A DNA stretch of 64,000 nt from Theristus sp. LFF4_11 (lineage: Eukaryota > Nematoda > Chromadorea > Monhysterida > Xyalidae): positions 124,001-188,000 of the forward strand of contig JASANC010000316.1 of the NCBI GenBank assembly GCA_030248135.1. Reading direction: 5' to 3'. This document shows positions 33,801 through 44,400 of the stretch, piece after piece. Both the position numbers and the translations under genes were made by a program. Below the pieces are notes generated by a model. That model made no database searches, was not told the origin of the DNA, and was given only the letters and a program-made list of their open reading frames with translations. Numbering within the stretch: position 1 is the stretch's first letter; the number at the start of each line of letters is the position of its first letter.

Positions 33801-35790
33801 AAGCCGGATTATGCTGGTGCGGTTGTTGATGTTGAGCGTGTGCGTGGAATTGTTGTTTCTCAAGGAAGTTTTCTAGTTTTCGGCGAGTAGCAGCCGATTC
33901 TGAAATTGTGAGTGATCAACAGAAGTTATAATGAAATCCAGTTCCACCAATAGGACTTGCCGGGCTCTGTTCCTCTGTAGTGACGATGAATTTCCTGAAA
34001 ATCAATGCTTGCTTTGCTTCATTGATTGATTCAATTCATTCTTCTACATCGCATTTCAACTTTCATGTTTGATAAATCCAATCTTGACGTGCAGAATGTT
34101 TACAAGCGACGATTGTCAGTCGTCTTCTGAGCGCGTCGAATGATGAGTCGTCGACTAACGCCACTGAATTGGCACAGGTGTTCCGTTTTTTTTTGAATTT
34201 ATACTCATGTTTTTTTCTATTTTTGAATCATTTTTAGTGATCTTTTTTGCTGGCATTGGTTTCAAATCACAGTCGACAGCCAGCAGACGCTGGAAACTTA
34301 TTGTTGTTGTTGGATTATTTGTGTGTTGATGTTTCATCGTAATGAAAAACTGTACACGTCCGAGCCGAGCGCAAATCAGCCAAGTTGTAAGATGGCGCTG
34401 TGCATTTCGGCCTGGCCGTTTTCAACCAAGTTGTAAACTCATGATCTGTTTCGCTTCGTTTTTTTATGCAGTCGCCAATTGATGATCTTTTTCTCTTCGT
34501 TTTTTTTCTCCAGTCGCCAATTGACGTGCCGCCAGCACCAGCGCAATGCAAGTCGTACAGCGCCGTGGCGGCCACTGGTCTGCTCGCGACGTCAGCTGAC
34601 GTCGCAACCGCTGGCAGCAGTCAGAACAGGTGACCAATCAGCGTGCAGCTAAGTTTTTTTTGTCCATTGCTACTAGTGCGGTGAGGTGGTGTACCTCGGA
34701 GCGCGTTTGCGCCATCATGACCTTCCAATTTCATTACGTCCTCGTGTCAATCTCCCGTGCCATAATTTTCCAGTGCCATAACTTCCCCGCCAGGCTGTCC
34801 CGTTGTCATCACTTTTTTCACCCGTTCATGCAGCGCATGAAACGGGGACGTTTACAGGACACATAGATGGACACGCGGGTGTGCTTTCCGCGTTCCAGAC
34901 ACCACGCACATCGCCTTTTGGTCTGCTGTCTGACTGTCAACATGGCACCGCCCTCCAATATCCCCGTTCACTTCTACCCGTTTTGCAGCGCGACCACCAC
35001 GGCCAGCAACAGCAGCAGCAGTACCGGCGGGTCGCCCGGTGCGGCCTCGTATCACAGTGAACCGCACCAAGCGGGTCAGCAACCGCCGAGTCACGAGGAC
35101 GCTGCATTGCTCGCTGGTTGTTTCGGCCATTCGCTGTCGGACACAAGTGACCCGGGCGTTCTTGCCGGCGGCAAGGATCCGATTCCGGAGCAATCGCCGC
35201 TCGCGAATGGAGTGCTGCAGATTAGCCGACAATTGAGGCGGTCACAAATCAAGCCGACCACTGACCCGTTGGTCGACCGTTTTCTCTTTGCGCGGGTTTT
35301 TTTCTCGTTCTTGGTTGTGCGTTTGTTCGCCCGCCGGCCCGCGCTCTTTATTTTTCTAGCTCTGAAGCGACTTAGTGCGGTTGCCCGGACGTTGAAAGAA
35401 CCGTTTGTTTCCCATGCTTAATGCGGCAATTTACGCATGTGTGACCCTGGTCGTATCTCAGAGATTCGGGTCGCAGTTCAGAAAGTTTGAATTGCCGCGT
35501 CGTGCATGAAACTGCCTTTTTTCTGCGCGCAATGAGTCGCAGAACCAAAATAACAGATAGTGTCACATGTGGACGAAAATGCTGCGCTGTCACCTGACTG
35601 CGACTGGTTTGACAGGTCACAAAAGTCTCGTTTTTTTCTGTTTTCAGACAAAACTGGCGAGTGGTCGGCGCGGAACGCCGTTACAACGAGTACAGCCACC
35701 AGCGAATGCTCGCGCAGAGGGGTTCGTGCGAATGCTGCATGGTTGTTCGATTGTACCGGTTCTTTTTGTTGTGTTGCACAGTCACACAAC

Positions 35791-35830
<40 letters not shown>

Positions 35831-35858
35831 GCGTGTGCGTGTGCGTGTGCGTGTGCGT

Positions 35859-35940
<82 letters not shown>

Positions 35941-38581
35941 CAATGATAATGTGCCAATCAATGCCAGTGCGTTTGATACACGTGAGAACAGTGACCACAG
36001 AACAGTGTTAATGTTGTGATGAGTGAAGTGAGTTATCTCTTTAATTTTGAAGCGCAAATTTTGATTTTTTTCTTTTAAAAACGCGCAGCGATGCACGAGG
36101 AACCGACGGGTGGCGCGCGGCGACCCTCCGACGTCTGGTGTGGCATGGGCTTCAGTCGTACGACGCACTCGGAGTTGCTGCGCTCGGCGAAACACAACAA
36201 CAGCAACAGTGAAGAGGTCTGTTCGGAGACGTTTAGAGACCTGCGGCCAGTTTTATAATACTTAGCAGTCCTATAGTGCTGCACCACTGAGCGCCTGAAT
36301 AAATTCATGAGACAACTAAGCTTTTATATCTATAAAACTGACCCTTGCAGTCGAGCGTGGTTGCTTTACTTGATTAGTCCAGAGATCCAGAGTGATACAG
36401 GTCTTCAGGGCGATGTTTTCCAGCTATACAGACAGTTGAGCGAGCAATGTTGCGAAGCAGTGGCGGTCCAAGCGAACAAAGCACACTTGTGTACTTGAAA
36501 AGTAGTTTTGACGCGTATTCAAAAAAAACACTGCAGATTACGCTGTTGTTGTTATAATTCGTCAAAAAAACAGAAAGCCGTTCCGGGCCGCTTATTTTCC
36601 CTTCAGCCAGCCACTGACGCTGCCGAGCCGAACGATCAACAGCCCGCAGCGTCCAACGCGCTTCTCCCGCTCGCCGAACAACTCGGTGACAGCAATGTGG
36701 ATCAAGCGTCAACATCTACATCTACATCCACATCTACTGGTCATCATGCTGCCGCTGCTGCCTCATCAGCAATCACCGCAACCAGACGTGCCAGTTCGTC
36801 GCTGGTGCCTACCAGTAACGCAAACAACAACAACAGTGCGATTGCATCGACCAGTGGAACGGCAGGTCTGTTTGTATTACAGGAGCTCAAATATTTTTTC
36901 GCTGTTAAATAAAGGCGGTAATTTCGTAGTGGTTAGTTGGAACTTTGTTGGCTTAAGACAGCCAATAGTGGGCTAGTTTGACCGAGATCGAAACGTGGTA
37001 CAACAACACAACACACTCCGACACCGGACTACATGTTGGGTGGCTGAATGTCCAAAACTGCCACGATTAGAAAGTTCCAAAGCAGTTATGGAAGTTTCTC
37101 GCGTTCCAGTTCGATTGCAAAAACACCGCCGATTCCGAAAACCTCCAAGAAAAGCCGTCCCATTCCTACATCTAGCCACCCTCGCAGGCAACAGCCGACG
37201 TCGTGCGAGCGCCCCGTTGCACGCATCGTCTCGCGGCTCCCCGTACGCGTTGCCGACGGTCACCGAAGATCGTCAGTTGAATGCGGCCGAGGCGAAGCGC
37301 GGCGACACCAACGACGACGGCGACATTGAGAATGGCGCAGCAGCACAACAACAGCAACAACACCGAACGATCGTGCAGTTGAATGCGAGAGGTCGGTTCG
37401 GTGGTGTATTGATTGATTGAGTCTGCTATGGACGATTGGTTGAGACCGGTTACATGAGGGCGAACTGAACTGGCCAGTCGTGTCGAGCGTTGCGTCAAAA
37501 ATTGCGTTCGATAGCTTCTATATTGGTCACTTTTTATGTCACTACGTGCATTGGAATCAAGGTCACTGATTGGTCGGGCCATGGAGAGTACTGGTATCTA
37601 TCTACCTATCGTACACAAAGTCGCCATTTTGTGATTTCGGGTTTCCGAAATTAGTGGAAGGGCGTAGCTCAAATGCAAAAAAGTAACTTTGTTGTAAAAC
37701 TGTAAAAAATGGGAGTTTGTGCATTTGAGTCTGGCACGTTGGCTGGCTGATTGCCTTCTTCTAGCCAGGCAGCACTAATCAGTGTGAACCCGTTTTCAAG
37801 ATCAGCCAATAAGATGATTGCCATGATTTACGCCCTTTTCAAGATCAGCGATCAGCCAATCAGCTGATTGCCCCTGTTGATTTACAGTTCTTCCACGAAG
37901 GTTTTTTTACATTTGCTGTTACATTCGAGTTAATTTGAGTTGTTCAGGTGTTCTAGCTCATCTTCTTCCTTCTTTTTCACTTTTTGCTCAATTGTTTTTT
38001 GCAACTGTCCCAGATTTCGGCGCCACCTCCGTGTTCGAGAACGCGCGCGCCATGGACAGTCTACTTTCTCTGTGCCAGTGCACGGACGATGTGCTCACTG
38101 CGATCGGACTCGGCCAATTGTGCCCTCTGTTTCGGGAACATGAGGTATGGTGCCAGTGTGCTTGGTATGGTGCCAGTGTGTTTGTTCACAACTGAAAACA
38201 GGAACCGTTCACTCGAATTCGCTAATCGTCGCCAGTTGAGCTCAAGTTTTTGTTTTGAAGCTCCACTCCAAAAACCTGACAATGTTTTTGTGATTTTTCG
38301 CGTTTGTTCGTGTATGGTTTTGCAAACATACTGGCGCGCTGACACGTGTGTTTGCCACTGTGAGGGTATGTGTGTGCCAGTGTGTTTGTTCTGTCATGGT
38401 TGTTTCGGATCGGATTAAGATTGTACTTTCTCTGACCCGGCAGGTTGACCTGGACACTTTTGTGGGGCTCGATGAAAAGGACCTCCGCGACATGGACCTG
38501 AAGATGACCGACCGACGCAAGATCAACTCGGCGATCGTTAGTCTTCGCGCGATGCACGATTGGTCCGCATGGGCTGTGTGA
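26259..38581 (+). CDS. BICC1: Bicaudal-C homologue, KH and SAM domain RNA-binding protein (24 exons)
   Basis: Bicaudal-C binds mRNAs and recruits deadenylation and repression machinery in development. Exons: 26259-26466, 26660-26709, 26826-26895, 27233-27312, 28362-28520, 28761-28814, 28893-28985, 29293-29511, 29852-29965, 30667-30768, 31045-31176, 31485-31609, 32012-32220, 33064-33314, 33639-33816, 34095-34177, 34514-34629, 34899-35240, 35648-35721, 36089-36216, 36607-36865, 37188-37391, 38014-38144, 38444-38581; about 1,172 aa in phase. The N-terminal tandem KH block starts near VDRRLLEHM. KH1 has HIIGRGGKN (GXXG near 156) and GCHIHFPDSNK. A later KH has QRTGVQIKYP but GVDN in place of GXXG. 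The middle is low-complexity Ser/Pro/Gln. A conserved VWCGMGFSR block precedes a C-terminal SAM domain (about 1097-1165; FREHEVDLDTFVGLDEKDLR). Donors in exons 11, 15 and 18 are the least certain. Confidence 0.93.
26560..26650. repeat. Hairpin MITE, family H1, in BICC1 intron 1
   Basis: Palindrome AGCGGCATTCATGAAGCAGT to TTGCTTCATGAATGCACCTT with the GACGCGTAGCTG core. It fills about half of the 193-bp intron and ends 10 bp before exon 2. Confidence 0.85.
27512..27996. mobile_element. hAT-like non-autonomous element, G-rich ends
   Basis: Inverted ends CATAGTTGTTCCAGAG and CTAGAACAACTATG enclose about 485 bp of low-complexity sequence with runs of 8-10 G and GATAGATAG blocks. Flanks TTGTAGCT (27504-27511) and TTGTAGAT (27997-28004) match at 7 of 8 bases, a hAT-type duplication. 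Lies in BICC1 intron 4. Confidence 0.75.
28037..28301 (+). mobile_element. Mariner-type MITE, copy 1 (265 bp)
   Basis: Starts CAGTATAGCCGAATGAATAA and ends CTCGGCCATTCCA, flanked by TA on both sides. Inverted ends are imperfect, about 25 bp. It shares its whole length with the copies at 56934-57198 and 63484-63749. Confidence 0.85.
30067..30300 (+). mobile_element. tRNA-derived SINE, family 3
   Basis: The head folds like a tRNA: acceptor GTCCGTG pairs with TGCGGAC. It has an A box TGGCGTAGCGG, an anticodon-like stem CCTAC/GTAGG and a B box GGGTTCGAACC. A body follows with GAGCCGAGGG, GGGCTCGGGGCAG and TCTCCGCCGGAG, then a tail of ATTAA repeats. The anticodon loop is one base short, so it is not a functional tRNA. 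Sits in BICC1 intron 9. Confidence 0.7.
30425..30605 (-). mobile_element. tRNA-derived SINE, family 1, minus copy
   Basis: The reverse complement reads CTCGTGGCCTGGTTGCCAGC (A-box region), GGGAGATCGAGCCCCGCC (B-box region), GGGGTGTATAGGCAC and GGCGTTCTGTACGCTTCTCT, matching the copy at 13005-13192. It lies in BICC1 intron 9 next to SINE family 3. Confidence 0.8.
30790..30862 (+). repeat. (GATT)n microsatellite
   Basis: About 18 uninterrupted GATT units in BICC1 intron 10, starting some 20 bp after the exon 10 donor. Confidence 0.95.
31212..31348. repeat. MITE family H2 in BICC1 intron 11
   Basis: Opens GAGTGATTGGTTGGTGTTCA and closes TGATCACGAACCAATCAGCT, with TATGCATGCGCTCTGTGCAC inside, as in the copies at 10343 and 11166. 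It begins 36 bp after the exon 11 donor and keeps the reading frame open past it. Confidence 0.65.
32932..33023 (+). repeat. Dispersed repeat, family H6
   Basis: GGTGGTTCTCTGCCATTTCG, GCCTGGCCAACATCATATGC, AGAAGAGGGGTGGCCTCATC and AGTGATGTGCCCCTCTCGAA follow one another. The copy at 43283-43376 is almost identical. It ends about 40 bp before BICC1 exon 14. Confidence 0.75.
35792..35939 (+). repeat. (TG)n / (GTGTGC)n compound microsatellite
   Basis: 148 bp of TG repeats with an inner block of eight GTGTGC units (about 35822-35870), in BICC1 intron 19 some 70 bp after the donor. Long His/Thr and Cys/Val open frames across it are artefacts of the repeat. Confidence 0.95.
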
Positions 38582-41421
38582 AAGTTGAACTTTGCAATTT
38601 CAAATTTTGGCGGCAATTTGTAAATTATTGTTTTTTTGCTTTCGAAACGAGCATATCGACGTACGCTGTGCAATCAAGTGAAACATACGTCTGTACACTG
38701 ACTCTATTTATCACAATTTCAAAACTGGTCGCGTACTGTTGTATGTTCGACATTGTTTTGTACACCGTGCATACACGTGTACATCCTCGGACACTGGTGA
38801 ATTGTGTTTTTTTTCATTTATCCAGGTTGAGTTTTCAAATTTGCAATTCATTTTTAATCGGTATTCCGTCAGAATTGTGTCTTTGACTGTTTTGCCTTTT
38901 TGGTCAGTGACTGATTGTGTCTTGTCAACAGTTTGCTTCTGTGGTTGTGCCTTGCATTCGGTTGAAACACGTGTGTCTGTTTGTGTTTGCTTTTTGTGTC
39001 TTTGTTGTTTGTCAGTGAAACACCCGATTTGTCCTCTGGGAAGCAGCTCATACGATTTTGCATCCTCAGTTTGTTTTTGGTTGTGAGTTCTTAGAATTTT
39101 TTTTTTCTGAGTTATGTAATTTGGCGTTTATTGCTTGGTCAAATTTTTTTGATTGAATTATTTTTTACTTTTTTCTGTTTGTTGTCCTTGCCTGAAAACG
39201 TGCGCGCGCAACGCATTGATATTGAACGTTGTTAGGACCATGAGTCTGTAAATAGAACGTGTTTGAGAAGTTTTACATTGTAAAAACTGCGGAGCTTTTG
39301 CTGTTTTTCTCATTTCACACGTTGGTTTTGTGGAAAGTGTCTGTCTGCTCTGTTGTAACGTTGTTCGTCAGTGACCTGAATTGGATTGAAGAATGGTTGG
39401 TTTTCGGACGGATTGGCTTTCAGTGAACCTCGGCTGTTCAAATGTCTTAACGCCATTGGTCTTTTTGGTTCAAGTTTGCTTTTGAAATGCACTGGTTTGT
39501 CGTGTAAATTATTTTTGGTTGCCACAACCCCATGGCCCAGTCGAGTGAGAAGTTTTGAAATTTGAAGTTTGACGTTCACAAGTTTGTTTTCTGTGTTCTG
39601 TTTCCCAGGTTAGTTTTGATTGAACTACAGAGTGGTCCTCTGGTCCATCATAAGTAGTGACTTCAACTTTGGACAGCTGTAGTTCGCCAGTTCGCAAGCC
39701 GGTTAAGCATTTTTGTTGAAATTTTAACCAGTGATTCAGAAAGGTGAAGTCCTTGAAAGTTTGTATCACTACTTATGGACCAGGAGCACCATGCTGTATA
39801 ATATAACTTTGCCATGTCATTCCAAAAAACTGCGAGTCTTAATGGTTTTTTCCGTTTGATGTTGAAGAGAAACGAGAAAGTTGAAAAATCGAAATGCCAC
39901 CTTTTTCAAATTCCAAGTTACGTGAACCCCAAAAATGCTGATTATTCTTTGGATAAAAAAACTCACGTTTTCGGTGTGCCCCGTGTGTCAGACGCTGTGA
40001 TTTTGCTGAGTTCTGAAAAATAAAACATAACTCGCGTTCATAAATAAACACGGTATTTTTCTAAAAAACTGTTGGTTTGCACGACTTCTGATCTGAACAT
40101 CGCAAGTGATTCCTAATATTTTATATCATTTCTAATGTTTTGAAACATGTTTTTTTCTGAATTTGCCGAATTGCATCCTGTTGCTTTACGCATTTTGTGG
40201 TATATTTTGTGATTTTCAGTTTTCGGACAAACAGACAACAATATTGTTTTTGAATCAAGAAATGTCATGTGTTTAGCTTTGAATTTGTGGACTGACCAAT
40301 CGTTTTTTTTTTGTTTTTTCATCGTCACTTGTAGTTTACTGGTGTCAGACGGTAAAACACAGACTAATTGTGCATTCTGGCATTCTGACTGGCTGCGTTG
40401 AGATTGAACTGGTTGGTCCAATCAGTCAGCCTAATTCAAAAGCAGCCAATCAACGAGAGGACTGTTGACTGTGTTTTTCAGTTCGACTGTGTGTAACTGA
40501 TCGTAATTTTCAGTTTTGCAACCTGATCCACAACTTTTGTAACGACCCCAAGTCGGTGTGTCTGCAGTGTGTGTTTCTACTTTTTTTGTTTGCTGTTGTT
40601 CACCTCTCACATCTTGTTTTGTCTGTTTCAATTGTTCTTGTTTTGATTGACGACAAAAAATGTTCTGCTGGTTTGTATCTAGAAAGTGTTTGACTAAAAT
40701 TTTCGAATAAAAAATGCAGCAATTCATTGTGGGATTCTAAAACGATCGCTTTGAAATGTCGGGTTTTTTTCGGAAAAGCCGAGCTTTTGGATGCTTTCAT
40801 ATGCTCTGGTTTTTGTGCTTACTTTGCTTGCTATATAACATGTGACTGTTTGTTTGCAGAATTTTCAGTTGCACCGAATTCGCTGCCGTGTCTTCATTGT
40901 CACTTTACACTGCACGGCTCTAAAGTGTGCGTGTGGTTGGAAAACACGCAGCTGCTTGAGGTGGGTCAACTGAGAACGGTTGGTTTGGTTTGGTTTCTCA
41001 TAAAGCAGCACACAGGGTCTCTGATGTTTCACTTCATATGCGGCCACCGCTGAAACACGCATGCTGGCTCTCCTCTGTCACCGCAATGACGGGCATGAAA
41101 AACGCCCAAAAAATTTAAAAAACTTGAACAAACCTAATTCTTGACTTTGCTTAGGAATTGTTGTAAGCGAACGTGCGTCTCTTGAGACGCGTGAGCTTTA
41201 ACAAGGCGAAGGCCTTTGTGAAAGTTTAAAAAGTTTCACACAAAAAATGTCGCATTCAACAGCATATTCAAATTTCATCCGCACCAACCCACTGGTGTTT
41301 CTTACTTTCGGGTTCCTTCAACCGGGGTGAGGGGCGGTGTGCAACAAATGCAAATTAATACTATCATTGAGCACATCAGGGCTCTCAGCGGTGTTGCACC
41401 ACCAAATTTCCCTCCCAACCA
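38582..41421. other. BICC1 3' flank and spacer
   Basis: AT-rich, T-rich plus strand with no exon chain. The first AATAAA I find is at about 40019, which would imply a 1.4-kb 3' UTR that includes the TA-flanked MITE at 39628-39796. Confidence 0.45.
39628..39796. mobile_element. TA-flanked MITE, second family (169 bp)
   Basis: Left end CAGAGTGGTCCTCTGGTCCA, then TAAGTAGTGA. The right end read on the other strand is CAGCATGGTGCTCCTGGTCC, then ATAAGTAGTGA. Both ends are flanked by TA, as for Tc1/mariner-type elements. Only one copy is seen in this window. Confidence 0.7.
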
Positions 41422-44400
41422 ATGGCGACGACGCCGACAACGGATCGCGCGGGTACCCTCGGCGGTGGCGGTGGTGGTGGTGCACCGGCGGTGGGGCACC
41501 ACGCGGACACGACGACGCCGACGACGCCGCGACCGTCGAAGAAGAAGGACGATCAGTCGTTCGTCGAGAAAATCTCGACGCTCGGACGAAAGAAGAAGAT
41601 CGAAGAGGCGATCACGGTCGAGTCGGAGGGCAAGCACGCCATCGACGCGCCCGGTCAGTGCGGCATTCGGTGGTTCGGCTTGTGATTTTATTAAAATTTT
41701 CGGCGCAGACTTTGCTTGAAATCCGAACAGACTTGTCTGACATGCCGTGGAATTTGCCTGGTTTTTTGTTGTTGTTTTCTTACTCATCATGAGCTCGGCG
41801 TTGTGGTGAGAGGCTACATGGCAGTGATATGTGGCTGCTTTTCCTGTGACAAATGGTACACGCGTTTAGCGCCGCTTCGAATATGCCTTCGTTCTCACAG
41901 GTATCTCGTGTGTATAATTTTCTGAACCTTGAATCTCGTCCACAGGCATTCAAATTCCACGTGAACTTGTGCCAGACGAGACGAAAATGGAGGAAGGCGA
42001 AGAACGCACTATTATCACCGATGAAAGTCGCAATGATCCAAAGGTTTTTTTATTATTTCTGTTCAGTTTTTGTATTTGGATTTTGTTTTCGACAAAGATC
42101 AATCAGTCAAAATTTTATTTTTGTACAAACCGAAATCCTTTGAACGACAGAATTTTTGCGACTGTCTGTACTTTGTGTTGATGGCTTCTGATATGAATAG
42201 ATATACTGAATTGTTTCTCCGGTTGTTCAGTATCTTGCGAGTTTCTGTTAATTAAGAGCACTTTTGTGACATGATAGAACGAAAATTTTGGAAGTGCTGA
42301 TTGTTTATACCACCTCCAATAGAGATCACAGATAAAGCCGAGTTGGCCTAATTGCTCAAAACATCTCTCCTCCACCTAATTACTTTGAATAAATTGCTCA
42401 AAACGTGTCCAAATGACTTATTTGAATAAATCGACGTCAGTTGATTTTGTCGCAGGTGCACGAAACGATCCGCCTGCTGATGGACTGGATCAACGACGAG
42501 CTCGGTGATCAGCGCATCATTGTCAAGGACATCCTGGAGGACGTCTACGACGGGCTGGTCATTCAGAAGTTGATTGAAAAACTCACTGGACTACGGGTAT
42601 GATACAGGCGTGCATTATTGGATGAGGCTGACCCTTTTATGCATCTCTGATGTTGGCACGACCGAAATGCAGAGAATACTATAATTTGGTTTATTTATGT
42701 GCGACACGCTGATTGGCTGCATTTGAAATGGACGTGCGCTGATTGACAGGAACTGGCAATTCAGTTTATTTTGCTGGTTTTTGGTTTTTGCGAATTTTGC
42801 AGTTTTTTTTTCTGAAAGAAACCAATTAAACGAGGCAAAGTCAGTCGAGATTCATGAGGCAGACGTATGATTGATGTGCAGCTGAGAATCTGAACTTGTT
42901 TTTTGAATCGTTACTGATTTTGCTTTCTGTCCATCTTGGTTTAAAATTGACCACCGATCATTGATCATGCATTTGATGTCCGATAAGCAGCATTGCAGTG
43001 AACTGTCGTGCAATAACTGGTCCCCACAAACTGCCCTCATAATTCGTTCAATAACCATCCACAGTAACTCAATAACATATTCAGCCAGCTGATTGGTTGA
43101 TGCATGCCTTTGGTGCATGAATTGCTGAGTTCGCCATGAGTTTGGTTTGCACATAATCCATGCATCCCGTTACCACCAATCAATCAGCTAGTTGGATATG
43201 TTATTGAGTTGGACTGTACTTGAAGTCCTTTGGCTTTTGAGTATCATTTTCATTTTTCCCAAAGAAAACGAATAAACCATTTTGTATGGTGGTTCTCTGT
43301 ATTTCGGCCTGGCCAACATCATATATGCAGAAGAGGGGTGGCCTCATCAGTGATGTGCCCCTCTTGAACCACTTAAGTCGAAGAAACTTGAGTTTTTATG
43401 CTTAAATTGAAGAAACCAAACCGAACACAGGTCGAATACCCGGAAGTGTCTCAGTCGGAACAAGGTCAACTGGAGCGTCTTCGCATGGTTCTATCGGTGG
43501 CGAATCAGATTCTCGCAAAGCCGAAAAACTGGCAAGCGCCGAAATGGACGGCCGAAGCGGTGCAGTCGAAGGATCTGGTCGCCATTCTGCATCTGCTCGT
43601 CGCGCTCGGTTTGGTCATTTTTTCTAGAAAGTTTTTCCGCAAACTTTTTTTTAAGATTCGTGAATACTTTTTTCAGTTCAGTTCAGTTTTAGTTACAACT
43701 TAAGTGCATGGATAAAATTATCCAACTTTGAAAGAACAGCCTATATAATCCTGGGTGGTGTTGAGCGGCATTCATGGAGTAGTATTTGGTGACCGCGTAT
43801 CGCGTGGCTATGTTATAACATGGCTACGCGTCACTGAATCCAACCAAATAACCAACCGCAGCATTACTAACTACTGCTTCATGAATGCACCTTTATTCGC
43901 AAAAAAAGCTAACAGCCAGAGTTCCTGTTTCACCAGACACAATACGTCTGCGGCAATGAACAACAAAAAAAAAGAAATGCGCTAGCGCTAGACCATTATA
44001 TTTCCAGTTTTCGTGTTGGGGGCTGAACTGATCAGAAAAACCTACACGCCGTGAGTCTACAGTTGTAACTTTCGAAACGCACGTTCCACCACTATTCTGG
44101 CTGTATTTGGTATGATTTTGCAGCGTTACATTTCCGTGCACCGATCCGCTTCCCCGAGCACACGAACGTGCAAGTGTTGGTCGTGCAGAAGCGGGACGGA
44201 CAACTGCGATCTCGGTACGTTTGCTTTTAATTTGTTGGTTTTTTTTGTTTTGGTCATTTTTGCAGCACACGCGCGTCGATTGCTGGAAACTCGGAGGCAT
44301 TTGACTGTTAGAAGGTTTTTGAGAGAAGGACGGCTGAATCACAATCTCTAGTGAGCCTATGTGCTCACGGAATGGCCTCGCTTGAGATCGTTTGACTCTG

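Noticed and set aside
35478..36195. Long His/Thr, Cys/Val and Arg/Val open frames
   Set aside because: They are translations of the TG microsatellite in an intron.
40727..41053. 108-codon open frame in the BICC1 3' flank
   Set aside because: No motif and no splice partners; composition matches the surrounding T-rich spacer.
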